This document shows positions 12,119 through 20,812 of a DNA stretch of 64,000 bases, one piece after another. The notes beneath the pieces are model-generated. The model did no database searches and was not told where the DNA came from. It was given only the letters and a program-made list of their open reading frames with translations. Numbering within the stretch: position 1 is the stretch's first letter; every line of letters begins with the position of its first letter. The stretch comes from Dactylorhiza incarnata (Eukaryota; Streptophyta; Magnoliopsida; Asparagales; Orchidaceae): positions 2,108,001 to 2,172,000 of the forward strand of contig JAWHQI010000263.1 of assembly GCA_033032865.1 (NCBI GenBank), written 5' to 3'. Position numbers and translations under genes: made by a program.

Positions 12119-14472
12119 GAATTACACGTATTTTGGAGGTCTTGTAAAGAGAGGCCGGACGAATTTTGGGAAGCAGTTTGGTACTTCTGCACAACAGTGC
12201 CTAATTGACTCACCTAAGCATACAGATTTAAAAATAATCATTTAATGGTATATAATCAAAAGAAATAAGGTAATATACTTTCCGGAAACATTAGAAAACA
12301 TATAAATTCCAAATAACATACGCCTGGCCCCGTCAACGAGTAATGTTATACCTGGGGTATTATCAGTCTTCGGGGGATAAGTTCTTCATGCCTTCTAGCG
12401 CAAAACTCCCATGAAGATATCTAGATTTTCAACAACAACAAAAAAGTTTCTAAAAATTAAATTTTCAGTAGGAGGGGCACAAACAGTATGTTTAAGACCT
12501 GACTTATACCTTCAAATCTGGATTGAAAACAATTCGTAATTGACCATCACGCACAACACGCAATTGTTCAAAAACACTCTCCTGGACCGCTTTGGCGTAG
12601 TCTAGAACAATCTGGCCTGATGTGTTCTGAGACTCGTGAGGCATGTCAACATAAAGAAGTTCCTCCAAAGTGCCACTTGCATATTTAATTTGTAATAGCC
12701 TTGGCAAAACCTCAAAAGTTGCCTCTACAAATAGATCGGGACAAAAAGTATCAATAAGTAAAAAGAAGTCATCTCAATACCAATAAGTTCTGTTCACAGT
12801 TAGTTGAAATAATCATTATTAGGATCCAATATCTCTGTTGGAAATTCCAAAAATACATACCAAAGCCGCGGCCAGGCTTACGCTTGCATAATTCGCAATG
12901 CCAGACATCCTGAAAAATTAAGTTACCCATTCAGTAAAAGACATGAAAAATAGGTTTTTGTTCACATGTACTGAGAATTTGCAAACAAATGCCATAGATG
13001 AACAAAATCAACACCTAATGTCAACTGCAGTAAACCAACCTCAAAACCAAAGTCTGCTCAAATTTTCACAAAAATACAATCTTATTACTTTTTTTGTTCT
13101 ATTAAAGAGTGGCTATCCCCTGCATCAAATATTCCTATATGCTATCTATAGACACATAGCATACCTGCGGAAAAACACCGGTAGTCTGGCGACCACTTCC
13201 ATAAAGAGAAACACACCATCTTTTTTTAGCATTTGGAGCAAAGAATTCTTGTACAAACTTCCCCCAAAATTCAATATTGTTATCCTGGATTTAACAATAT
13301 AGACTTTAATTAGATGCTATAAAGGATAGATGGAGAAGACATACAAAATGCAAGACAATTCACCTCCAAAAAGATCATCCAGTACAAAAATTGCAAAGAT
13401 ATAAAATTTTAAGAAAAACTTATAAATGAAAATGTTAGCATACTTCGGGCCTGCGCTGCTGGTGAAACATGTACTGGGTCAAACGCCTTGCGCACATTCC
13501 AGGCTCGTAAATAGTTGGTTTCAATTGAGTTCTGATCGGAAGACCATGTTGAAGTTGTTGCAACTGTGCTCGTTGGGGAAGCGTCTTAAAAAGTTGTTGT
13601 TGTTGTTGTTGCTGTTGTTGTTGTTGCTGGAGTTGCAATAACCGTTGTTGTTGCAAAAGGCTCATTTGTGCGGCTGCGGTAACGGCATGGGAATTCGACC
13701 TCGACATTTGCATTAATTGTTGTTGTTGATGTTGTTGTTGTTGATGTTGCTGTTGTTGTTGTTGTTGCTGTTGCAAGAACAATGAAGAATCTGTATGTTG
13801 TTGATGCTCTAACTTCACTGGAACTAAGCTCCGCATGGATTGTAGTTGTTGAGAGTCCATTTTAACCTGACCTCGCATGGTCTGCAACTGTTGCCCGGTG
13901 ACACTCTGATCACCAGATCCCATCTGTTGCTCCAACTTAATATGTCCCATGCCACTGACATTTCCGATACCTCCTCTGAGTTGTTGTTGCTGCTTCTGCT
14001 GGAAGCTCTGGGCGGCATCAAGTTGTTGAGCCTGAGATTGAGAATGGTCAGTCCCCATCTGGTTCCCTGAAGTGTTCTGCAAATACTGCCCTTGAAGTGG
14101 GCCGGCGGACAGAGGAAATGAGAGGGTATCGGGCTCCGTGGAACCAAGCATATCAACAGAGTTGTTGCACACGCCTCCTCTCTGCTGAGAACTCATTTGC
14201 TGGGCAGAAATTGCCCCGCCGGAAGAGGGGACTCCATTTCCGAAGGAATGGTTGAGAAGAGAAGACACATTCGTGATTCCCCCAAGCAATGGAATATTGT
14301 TACCATTTGCAACGCCATTAAATTGAGCCCGGGGGGAAACCATAGAAGAGAAAGGCTGCTGAGAAGGGATGGAGCCCGGCTGAGCTCCTCCCAGCAAGCC
14401 GGAGTTCGTCCTCAAAAGAGACGGGATGGACTGGGCGCCGCCAACTCCACCCGGCGCTCCAGAAGGCACCAT
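12119..14472 (-). CDS. SEU: SEUSS transcriptional co-repressor, 5' six coding exons (partial)
   Basis: SEU is a plant LIM-domain-binding adaptor of nuclear co-repressor complexes (with LEUNIG) that act in flower and ovule development. Coding exons on the minus strand: 14472-13444, 13284-13165, 12909-12861, 12724-12510, 12420-12352 and 12213-12119. All have GT..AG borders and continuous phase. Exon 1 starts MVPSGAPGGVGGAQS and carries LLRTNSGLLGG, SLLNHSFGNG and long Q tracts (around residues 230-290), ending RLTQYMFHQQRRPE. The next exons give DNNIEFWGKFVQEFFAPN, KKRWCVSLYGSGRQTTGVFP, DVWHCELCKRKPGRGFEATF, ELLYVDMPHESQNTSGQIVL, SSWEFCARRHEELIPRRLII and VSQLGTVVQKYQTASQNSSG, the conserved LDB core in order. 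The last exon ends mid-codon at a GTAAGT donor. The rest of the LDB domain (ARQLAKALE onward) and the N/Q-rich C-terminus, roughly the last 45 percent of a usual SEU of about 880 residues, is not in the window. Confidence 0.95.
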
Positions 14473-15400
14473 TCCTTCACCAGTCCGACGAATCCAGTTA
14501 AATGAACTAATTCTGGAACGGGAAAAAGCCTACTGTATAGATACCAATGACTCTTCTTCCCTTCGAAAACCCATCAACACAGCCGCCGGGAAGAACAAGG
14601 AGCAAAGCAAATACAGCATGCAGAGCCCAGCATTCCCCCTTTTTTTTCAAATTCCCAAACAGTAGGACGAATAGTATATCCAACGCCGAAATCAATACAG
14701 CAAGAAGAATTAGGAATGAATAGTGCGTAAAGAAAAGGGTTAAAGTTAGATCTTCCTGCCACAACTCGATGCCCAGTAGCTGGACCAGACAGAAAAATCA
14801 ATCATTCCCCCTTTCCGGCTCTTCCGGATCAAACCTTTGTCTTCTCCCACCTCGCCCCCACTCCACGAGTCCTTGAGAGAAACACACGGACAGCACGAAA
14901 CAACAAACCCAATCGCAATCACACGTCCAGCGACACAGCCGATCTACCTGGACATACTCATATGCGCCAACACAGTAATCCTGAGCTCCAATAAACCCAC
15001 CAGTCGAAAGACATATTACTGTGTAACTGCGTAAAATCCCTGCCAGCACAGCGCGCTCCACGGCCTCCACTGCATCAGATAAGTTATGATTCCTTCACGC
15101 CGGAATCACAGACTCCTCCTCCTCCTCCTCTTCCGCTGCCTTCTGCTTTCTCTCACCTTCACTCTTCTATCTCCTCTCTCCGGCGAGGAACAGCGAGAAC
15201 GCAGAGGATGACAATACTCCTTGCGGACTTCAAAATCCCATGAAATGCGATTAAATTCCTGCCATGTAGATATTCATATACATTCTCCTTTAGGTCTCTA
15301 AACTCGCGGTCTCACTTTCTCTCCCCGTCTCCCGGTAATGGACCGCCTGTCGCCGGTCAGAGTCAGCGTTCCGCCCGCAGCGTCAAGTGCGTAAATAGAT
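14473..15400 (-). promoter_or_regulatory. SEU 5' leader and promoter region
   Basis: Sequence immediately upstream of the SEU start codon. A pyrimidine tract ending ttcccgttccag, about 45 nt before the ATG on the minus strand, could be a 3' splice site, consistent with a 5' UTR intron, but I could not fix the donor. A GAGGAGGAG run (15113-15135) lies further up. ORFs here are short and unlike known proteins. Confidence 0.45.
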
Positions 15401-15641
15401 GGAATATTTTCTGAACTTATATACCTCTACTTTCGTAACTTATAAACATTCGTGTGTAGCCATCATTTATAATGGCGGCCCTGTAAATTGCTTCTCCCCC
15501 CTGCCGGCCGGTACACATTACGTAATTACGTTTTTCTCCCGCTGAGCTCTGAACAATTCCACATGAAACGCCTACGACACACTTTATTGTCCTCCTCCTC
15601 TATATAAAATATATATATTATAGCTATATATATAAATATTC

Positions 15642-15783
15642 GGCGATGTTATTAGCAGTCCTATAACGGCTATTTGCAGTCTTAAAAATGGCTATTCGCA
15701 GTTCTAAAAGCACTAAAACTCATTGGACTGCGAATATGAATGGACTGCATTTAGTCGTTATAGGACTGCTTATAACATTGCCC
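15642..15783. mobile_element. 142-bp MITE with about 27-bp terminal inverted repeats
   Basis: The left end ggcgatgttattagcagtcc tataacg pairs with the right end cgttata ggactgcttataacattgcc with only two mismatches. The middle contains short direct variants of ggctatttgcagtc. There is no coding capacity and the target-site duplication is unclear. It lies about 1.2 kb upstream of the SEU start. Confidence 0.8.
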
Positions 15784-15793
15784 TAGATATTTA

Positions 15794-16011
15794 GGCTCCG
15801 TTTGACACGGCGGTGGAGGTCAAGAATCGTTGTGGTTATGAGCAGCTGAACGGCCGACCTCGCTTAAGGAACGTCGTCTACTTTTTATGCTCAAAACTAG
15901 CTTTCCTTTCGTGGTGGCGGTCATGACCGTTGTCATGCCGAAGATAGATTCCATGACAGCGACATTTTTGTCAAAACTCACCGGAGCGAAAACGCCGCAG
16001 CAAACGGAGCC
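15794..16011. mobile_element. Tourist-like MITE, family 1 copy A
   Basis: Ends GGCTCCGTTTG / CAAACGGAGCC. It shares its interior (gtggcggtcatgaccgttgt, attccatgacagcgac) with the reverse complement of the MITE at 33183-33405, and its caccggagc end segment with 19106-19300. Left flank TTA, right flank TTG. A 3-bp TTA target duplication, as in PIF/Harbinger elements, is plausible if the right copy mutated. Confidence 0.8.
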
Positions 16012-16014
16012 TTG

Positions 16015-16232
16015 GGCCTCATTTGGTAAGGCGGCAGGAGACGGCGCGGGAGGAATCGCCGCGGGGGTTCAAGACGGAGGTGGGGGCGGGGTTGGAAACG
16101 GAGCTTTCAGCCCTCTTTTTCGCTTCGCTGCGGGAGCAAACGCCGCAAACGCCGCCGCCCGGCGTTTGTTTTTCCGCCTTGCGGCGGCGATTGCTCCCGC
16201 GCCGGCGTGAAAACGCCTTACCAAATGAGGCC
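16015..16232. mobile_element. GC-rich MITE, 218 bp
   Basis: Terminal inverted repeats GGCCTCATTTGGTAAGGCG / CGCCTTACCAAATGAGGCC are perfect over 19 bp. The interior is very GC-rich and has further inverted repeats around gccgcccggcgtttg. The flanks are TTG (shared with the neighbouring MITE) and TTA, so it seems to have inserted into the target duplication of the copy at 15794-16011. Confidence 0.85.
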
Positions 16233-16930
16233 TTAATCTAAGTGATTTAGGGTTTAGATATATATGTATTTGTGGGCTTCCCGTGCGGCCGTGACAATAC
16301 CTATGTCGGTTGCGAACGGGTTCCGCCCATCCGTGAGTTGCAAATAGGCTCCGCATGTTCATGGGTTACCTCTGGGCATGCGCCCTACTCTTTGCATTGC
16401 TACCACTCATAAATTTCAAAACAATACTCAAAGGTTTACTTTTGGCAAACCTAAAATTAACTCAAGAATGAGTAAAGCAAGTGTCTACTTTTATATGCAA
16501 GAACTTGGAATTGTCTATGCTCCTGTGTGTTAGAGTGCTAGAGTTTACTTTGGACAAATCTATGATTAACTCAAGAGTTCGGCATTGGAATCGGGATGAG
16601 TAAAGCAAATCTGAGCTTTATATGCATCAACTTGAAATTTTTTGTACCAATATTTGTTCTTTACTTCTTTAGATTTTGTTCTGAAAACTAATATTTTCAA
16701 CTCATTTATTATAGACTTGGGAGATAGCAGAGGGAATTCAAAGCGAAGGAACGATCTAAGTCGCCTTTCGGGCGCATTCTTTTCTTTCTCCATTTGATTG
16801 CTTGCCTTCAAATGAAGGTCTGAGGGATTTTTTATAGTTTTCTGAAAGGGTGCGTTGGTAATGACGTCTGGCTGAATCTGAAGTTGACGAATGGCGATGC
16901 TCGGGTTCCGGTCACCTAGATCACCAATTT
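16233..16930. repeat. Intergenic sequence with a diverged tandem duplication
   Basis: No gene. Segments 16434-16515 and 16549-16640 are diverged copies: both run tttactttgg(c/a)caaa, attaactcaaga, gatgagtaaagcaa, tttatatgca, acttgaaatt. The second carries a small insertion. Neither copy codes for anything recognisable. Confidence 0.55.
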
Positions 16931-16934
16931 CACA

Positions 16935-17200
16935 AAAATGACATGCATGCCCCTCGGGCAGTCCGGGGCGGCCCGAGAGTTTGCCTGGCGGCGGCGGCCG
17001 GTGCCTGTTGCGGCACCCCGATGCGCCGTCGGCCGGCGCAGGAGGTGTGGTTCGGGCTTGCGAGACTTCACGCGCGCGGTTATTTCCCCACTTGGGCGGC
17101 CTTTGGATTCCTCTAGCGAATGCGGCCCAAGCGCGCAGTTCTCTTGATCGAGTCGGCTCGCTTGAGTGCTTCGGCCCGGTTTGTCCTAGGAAAACTTAGT
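16935..17200. other. GC-rich island of unknown origin
   Basis: A sharply bounded GC-rich block in an AT-rich neighbourhood, with motifs such as ctggcggcggcggccggtgc and cgccgtcggccggcgcagg. ORFs cross it in several frames, which is expected from composition alone. I do not recognise rDNA, organellar or transposon sequence in it. Confidence 0.4.
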
Positions 17201-17290
17201 GGGAACCCCATCAAGCAATATTATATTAGATAACTTAATTTCAATATTTTTTCTTTGCAAATCTATTTATGTATTGTTCACAATATATTC

Positions 17291-18754
17291 TGTTGGATCA
17301 AGCGCAATCAACTGCCTCAAAAGCCCAGACTTATGGGAAGACACTACTTTTTCTTTATGGAAGTAGAAAAGAGCGTTACGAGTCAAGTGAAGGAACGTTG
17401 GACACAACAATCCCCCCCCCCCAGCGTCCAGCACGACCTGCAAGCTCCGAGGTGCTCCACATGGCTCAGAGGTGGCGCACCACATGGCTCAGAGATGGTT
17501 TTTCACATGGTCGCGGTCGCCTGACCCACCGGGACCCATACAGGTAGAGAAATTTTGGGATTTAATCAGCACCCCCCCCCCCCCCTCGGGTCTCAAACCC
17601 GCAACCTCCTTCTGGTGTCACTTGTAGGATCAAACGCAACAAACTATCCCAAAAGCCCGGACTGATGGGAAGTGCGCTACTTTACATTAAGGAAGTAGAA
17701 AAGGGCGATACGGGTCAAGTGAAGGAGCGTTGGGCCCAACAATCCCCCCCCCCCCAGCGTCCAGCACGACCCGCAAGCTCCGAGGTGGCACACCACATGG
17801 CTCAGGGGTGGTTTTTCACATGGTCGTTGTTGACGTCAGGAAAATCCTGACCTCAAAATTCGGATCAATGCAGTCCAAGGTTACTGATCCTGCGGTCCAA
17901 CTCCACGGCTCGGATAGCTAAAATAGGAGAGAGAAAATGACTAAGCGCACCCCAGGTGCTCCAGCAGGGAGGTCCCACCACATACCCGGAAGTTTGGGAG
18001 AAACTTCCCCTCCGCAACCAAAAGCTGGGCGAGGTACTAGACGGGCATGGACTTGACGAGTATCCAGCTTGGGGGGACCTCGACCACTTCCAAAAGTCCA
18101 TTTCTAGTACCCCTGGGGGGCTATTTTTAGAGAAATCCTGGGGGGGGGGGGGGGGGGGGGGGGGGGGTCCAGGCGAGTATACTGCCTCTGCTCGGGAGTT
18201 ACAAGGGCTACTCGCCCATACTCGCGAGATACTCGCCCAAGCTCGCCTCTGCTCGCCCCTTGCTCGCCATACTCGCCCCTTGCTCGCCATACTCGCCCCT
18301 TGCTCGCCATACTCGCCCCTTGCTCGCCATACTCGCCCCTTGCTCGCCATACTCGCCCCTTGCTCGCCATACTCGCCCCTTGCTCGCCATACTCGCGCCT
18401 TGCTCCTGCTGGCTGAGTTGCCTTGTGTCTTGGACTGCCGGCTTCTGTGCTGACCTTTTGACCTTGACTTCAGCCTATGTGGCTTTAAATGGGCCTACCC
18501 TCGGAGAATGAGGGTTGTACAGTCGTGGTCGCCTGACTCGCCGGGACCCACACGGGTAGAGAAACTTCGAGATTTAATCAGCACCCCCCCCCCCCCCCCC
18601 CGTCTCGAACCCGCAACCTCCCTCTGATACCACTTGAAGGATCAAACGCAACCAACTGTCCCAAAAGCCCAGACTGATGGGAAGAGTGTTAATTTTTATT
18701 TAAGGAAGTAGGAAAGGGCGTTACGGGTCAAGTGAAGAAACGCTGGACTCAACA
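17291..18754 (-). mobile_element. TRIM retrotransposon with three LTRs
   Basis: Three related copies of a roughly 120-bp LTR lie at 17291-17409, 17623-17741 and 18635-18754 (plus-strand ends TG...CAACA). Read on the minus strand, the two right-hand copies are followed by an initiator-Met-type primer-binding site: agTGGTATCAGAG beside LTR 3 and a mutated TGACACCAGA beside LTR 2. Two internal regions share ctgac(c/t)c(a/g)ccgggaccca and gatttaatcagcacccccc. The whole unit is flanked by a perfect 5-bp duplication TATTC (17286-17290 and 18755-18759). There is no coding capacity, as expected for a TRIM. Confidence 0.88.
18139..18400. repeat. Poly-G tract and 20-bp tandem array inside the TRIM
   Basis: A run of 28 G residues at about 18139-18166 is followed, from 18252, by about seven exact copies of ctcgccccttgctcgccata. 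ORFs through it on both strands are products of the array. Confidence 0.9.
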
Positions 18755-18759
18755 TATTC

Positions 18760-19105
18760 ATTGGCTAACACATAGTAACATAAAAGAATGCTCTAAGATA
18801 ATACAAAACTATACTATGTTATAATATAACTTAGTAATCAATGCAAAAAGAAGGGTAACTACCAAATATTACATACATTATTTCATTTTGTGGTCATCAT
18901 TTAGCACACTTGATGATTACTTGTGAATTATTATGCAATACAAAATAACTCTTAATTCTGGAAAATGTGGTTGCAGACAAAAGTTTAACTAGGGGCGGAA
19001 TTAAAAAGTTTAACTAGGGGGGCCAATCAAAAGGCGAAACAAAGAAAATAAATTGATAACCCCATGTTCTTTAAATTTTTGTAGGTTTTTTTTGGTCTTT
19101 TCTAA
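18760..19105. other. AT-rich intergenic sequence
   Basis: No gene or element recognised. A short local duplication of aaagtttaactaggggg occurs near 18985-19020. Confidence 0.5.
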
Positions 19106-19300
19106 GGATTCGTTTGGCTCGGCTTATTTGCTCCGGTGAGTTTGGACAAAATCGTCATTGTCATAGAATGTATGTTTGGTATGACAAATGTTACTACCAT
19201 TATCAAAAAAAGAAACTAGTTATAAGCATAAAATGTTTGGTATGACAATGACGTTTTTGTCCAAACTCACCGGAGCAAATAAGCCGAACCAAACGAAGCC
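19106..19300. mobile_element. Tourist-like MITE, family 1 copy B
   Basis: Long imperfect inverted repeats: ggattcgtttggctcggctt / aagccgaaccaaacgaagcc, then ctccggtgagtttggacaaa and its complement. It is flanked by TAA on both sides (19103-19105 and 19301-19303), the target preference of PIF/Harbinger-type elements. It shares tgtcatagaatgtatgtttg with the copy at 33183. Confidence 0.88.
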
Positions 19301-19869
19301 TAAATGCATGTAGCATTAGAAGCTCTCAACTTAAAATCAATATCTTGTAACTTGTGCTTAGCATTTCATTAAAATTGACAGTTTCAAAAAATCAAACATA
19401 AGCTACAAGTCTGAAACTATCATCTATAAAATGAAAGTCTGGAACTATTATAAATTTATAATGGGATCAAAAAATTATCTCATCTCAAAAATATTATCAT
19501 ATCTCAAAAAATTATCCTATCTTAATCTATAGATCATCTTGAAATTGAAAAAAATAGATGAAAACACAAAAAAACTTTAGGAATTGAAGTTACCTTGAAT
19601 CTGAGGTCTAAATGGTGGTTGTTGCTTGTTGTCTTGGAAGATAGAAATTGAAAATTTGAGATAAATGTTGATTTTTCTGTAACACAAATATATATTTTCA
19701 TTAAGAGCCCGTAAAAAAACAGCAGCATTAACACTTGTCCAGGAAGAAACAAAGAAGGAAATCAGCCCGTAAAAAAGTAGCAGCCTTAAGACTTGTCGAG
19801 GATTGTTGCTCACTTTCTCTCTCTAATTTCTCTTTAGTTTCGTCGGTCCCCGTTTCCAATGATTGTTAC
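19301..19869. other. Intergenic sequence with a short duplication
   Basis: No gene. A diverged direct duplication at 19704-19800 repeats agcccgtaaaaaa-agcagc-ttaa-acttgtc twice. The short minus-strand ORFs across it have no recognisable domain. Confidence 0.4.
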
Positions 19870-20808
19870 TGTTAAATTTCGTGCTGCTACCAATCAAGTA
19901 TACCAACGATGGACAAAGAGAGCTATATTATAACTAGGCAAACAATTTACAAGTAAACAAGCTGAATACAAGGTGCATACACCTTGATTCACAACAGCTG
20001 AGATAACGATAAAAAATAAACTTGTCGCGGACAAGGTCCGCTTCTCCACTATGTGTCGTTGAGCTTGTCAACGCACTCTCCACTTCACAACACACTCAAC
20101 CTTGCACTCTCCACCTCACAGTGCACTCTCCACCTCTCGCTGAGGTACGAGTTGGGGTTGAACTCTCTTGGGGTGTAGGCACACTCCCACTCACTAGTTC
20201 TCTCTCTCTTCTCTTCTCTCTCTCATCACGTTCTAAACACGCTAGGGTGGGGGTATTTATAAGAAACACAAATATAGGAGAGAAGATGGGGGAGGGGGGT
20301 ATGGGGTGCACACACCAACCTCAAAGGCTTCACTCGGCCAACCCACTCCCCCCCCCCACTTGATGCACTCACCCCTCCTCCATGCTCCACTCGCCCGGCA
20401 CCCACTCGCCCGGCTCCCTCTCCTCACTTCCACTCGCCACCATGCACTAGGCAGCCCCCCTCAAGGAGCACTCGCTAGCCACAAGTCAGCCCCCCCTGCT
20501 TCTTCCACTCGCCACCTATACAAGGAAGCCCCCCCCTTGCTTCTTCCACTCGCCACCTATACAAGGCAGCCCCCCTCCCTTGCTTCTTCCACTCGCCACC
20601 TATACAAGGCAGCCCCCCTTCCCTTGCTTCTTCCACTCGCCACCTATACAAGGCAGCCCCCCTCCCTTGCTTCTTCCACTCGCCACCTATACAAGGCAGC
20701 CCCCCTTCCCTTGCTTCTCTCGGCAACCCACAAGCTTCCACTCGCCCAAGCATGGACTCGCCCTTGCACTCGCCTCTCCTCCTTTGCACCCTCACTTCAA
20801 CTTCAACA
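19870..20808 (-). repeat. 3' LTR of the truncated copia element
   Basis: On the minus strand a polypurine tract (caaggggga) is followed by TGTTGAAGTTGAAGTGAGGG. The likely other end is ..aaatttaaca near 19870, giving about 939 bp with TG..CA ends. A TATA-like ttataaatac lies at about 20254-20263 in the middle, where an LTR promoter would be. No partner LTR is present because the element is cut off at 23290. Confidence 0.65.
20480..20712. repeat. About 42-bp tandem repeat within the copia LTR
   Basis: Five near-identical copies of a unit containing cttgcttcttccactcgcca followed by cctatacaaggcagcccccc. It sits in the U3 side of the LTR, between the TATA-like box and the LTR start, which is where tandem enhancer-like repeats are often found in LTR elements. 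Confidence 0.85.
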
Positions 20809-20812
20809 CTCC

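Noticed and set aside
14798..15070. 90-codon minus-strand ORF in the SEU leader
   Set aside because: No recognisable domain, and it lies in a leader that may contain an intron. It is more likely chance than a conserved upstream peptide.
16015..16241. Ala/Arg-rich ORFs near SEU
   Set aside because: They result from the GC-rich MITE and its palindromic interior.
18252..18400. Regular direct repeats that could suggest a CRISPR-like array
   Set aside because: The units are contiguous without spacers and lie in a plant TRIM.
17865..18453. Long ORFs on both strands with repeating LARHTRPLLAI or ASKGRVWRARGE units
   Set aside because: They come from the 20-bp tandem array and poly-G tract within the TRIM.
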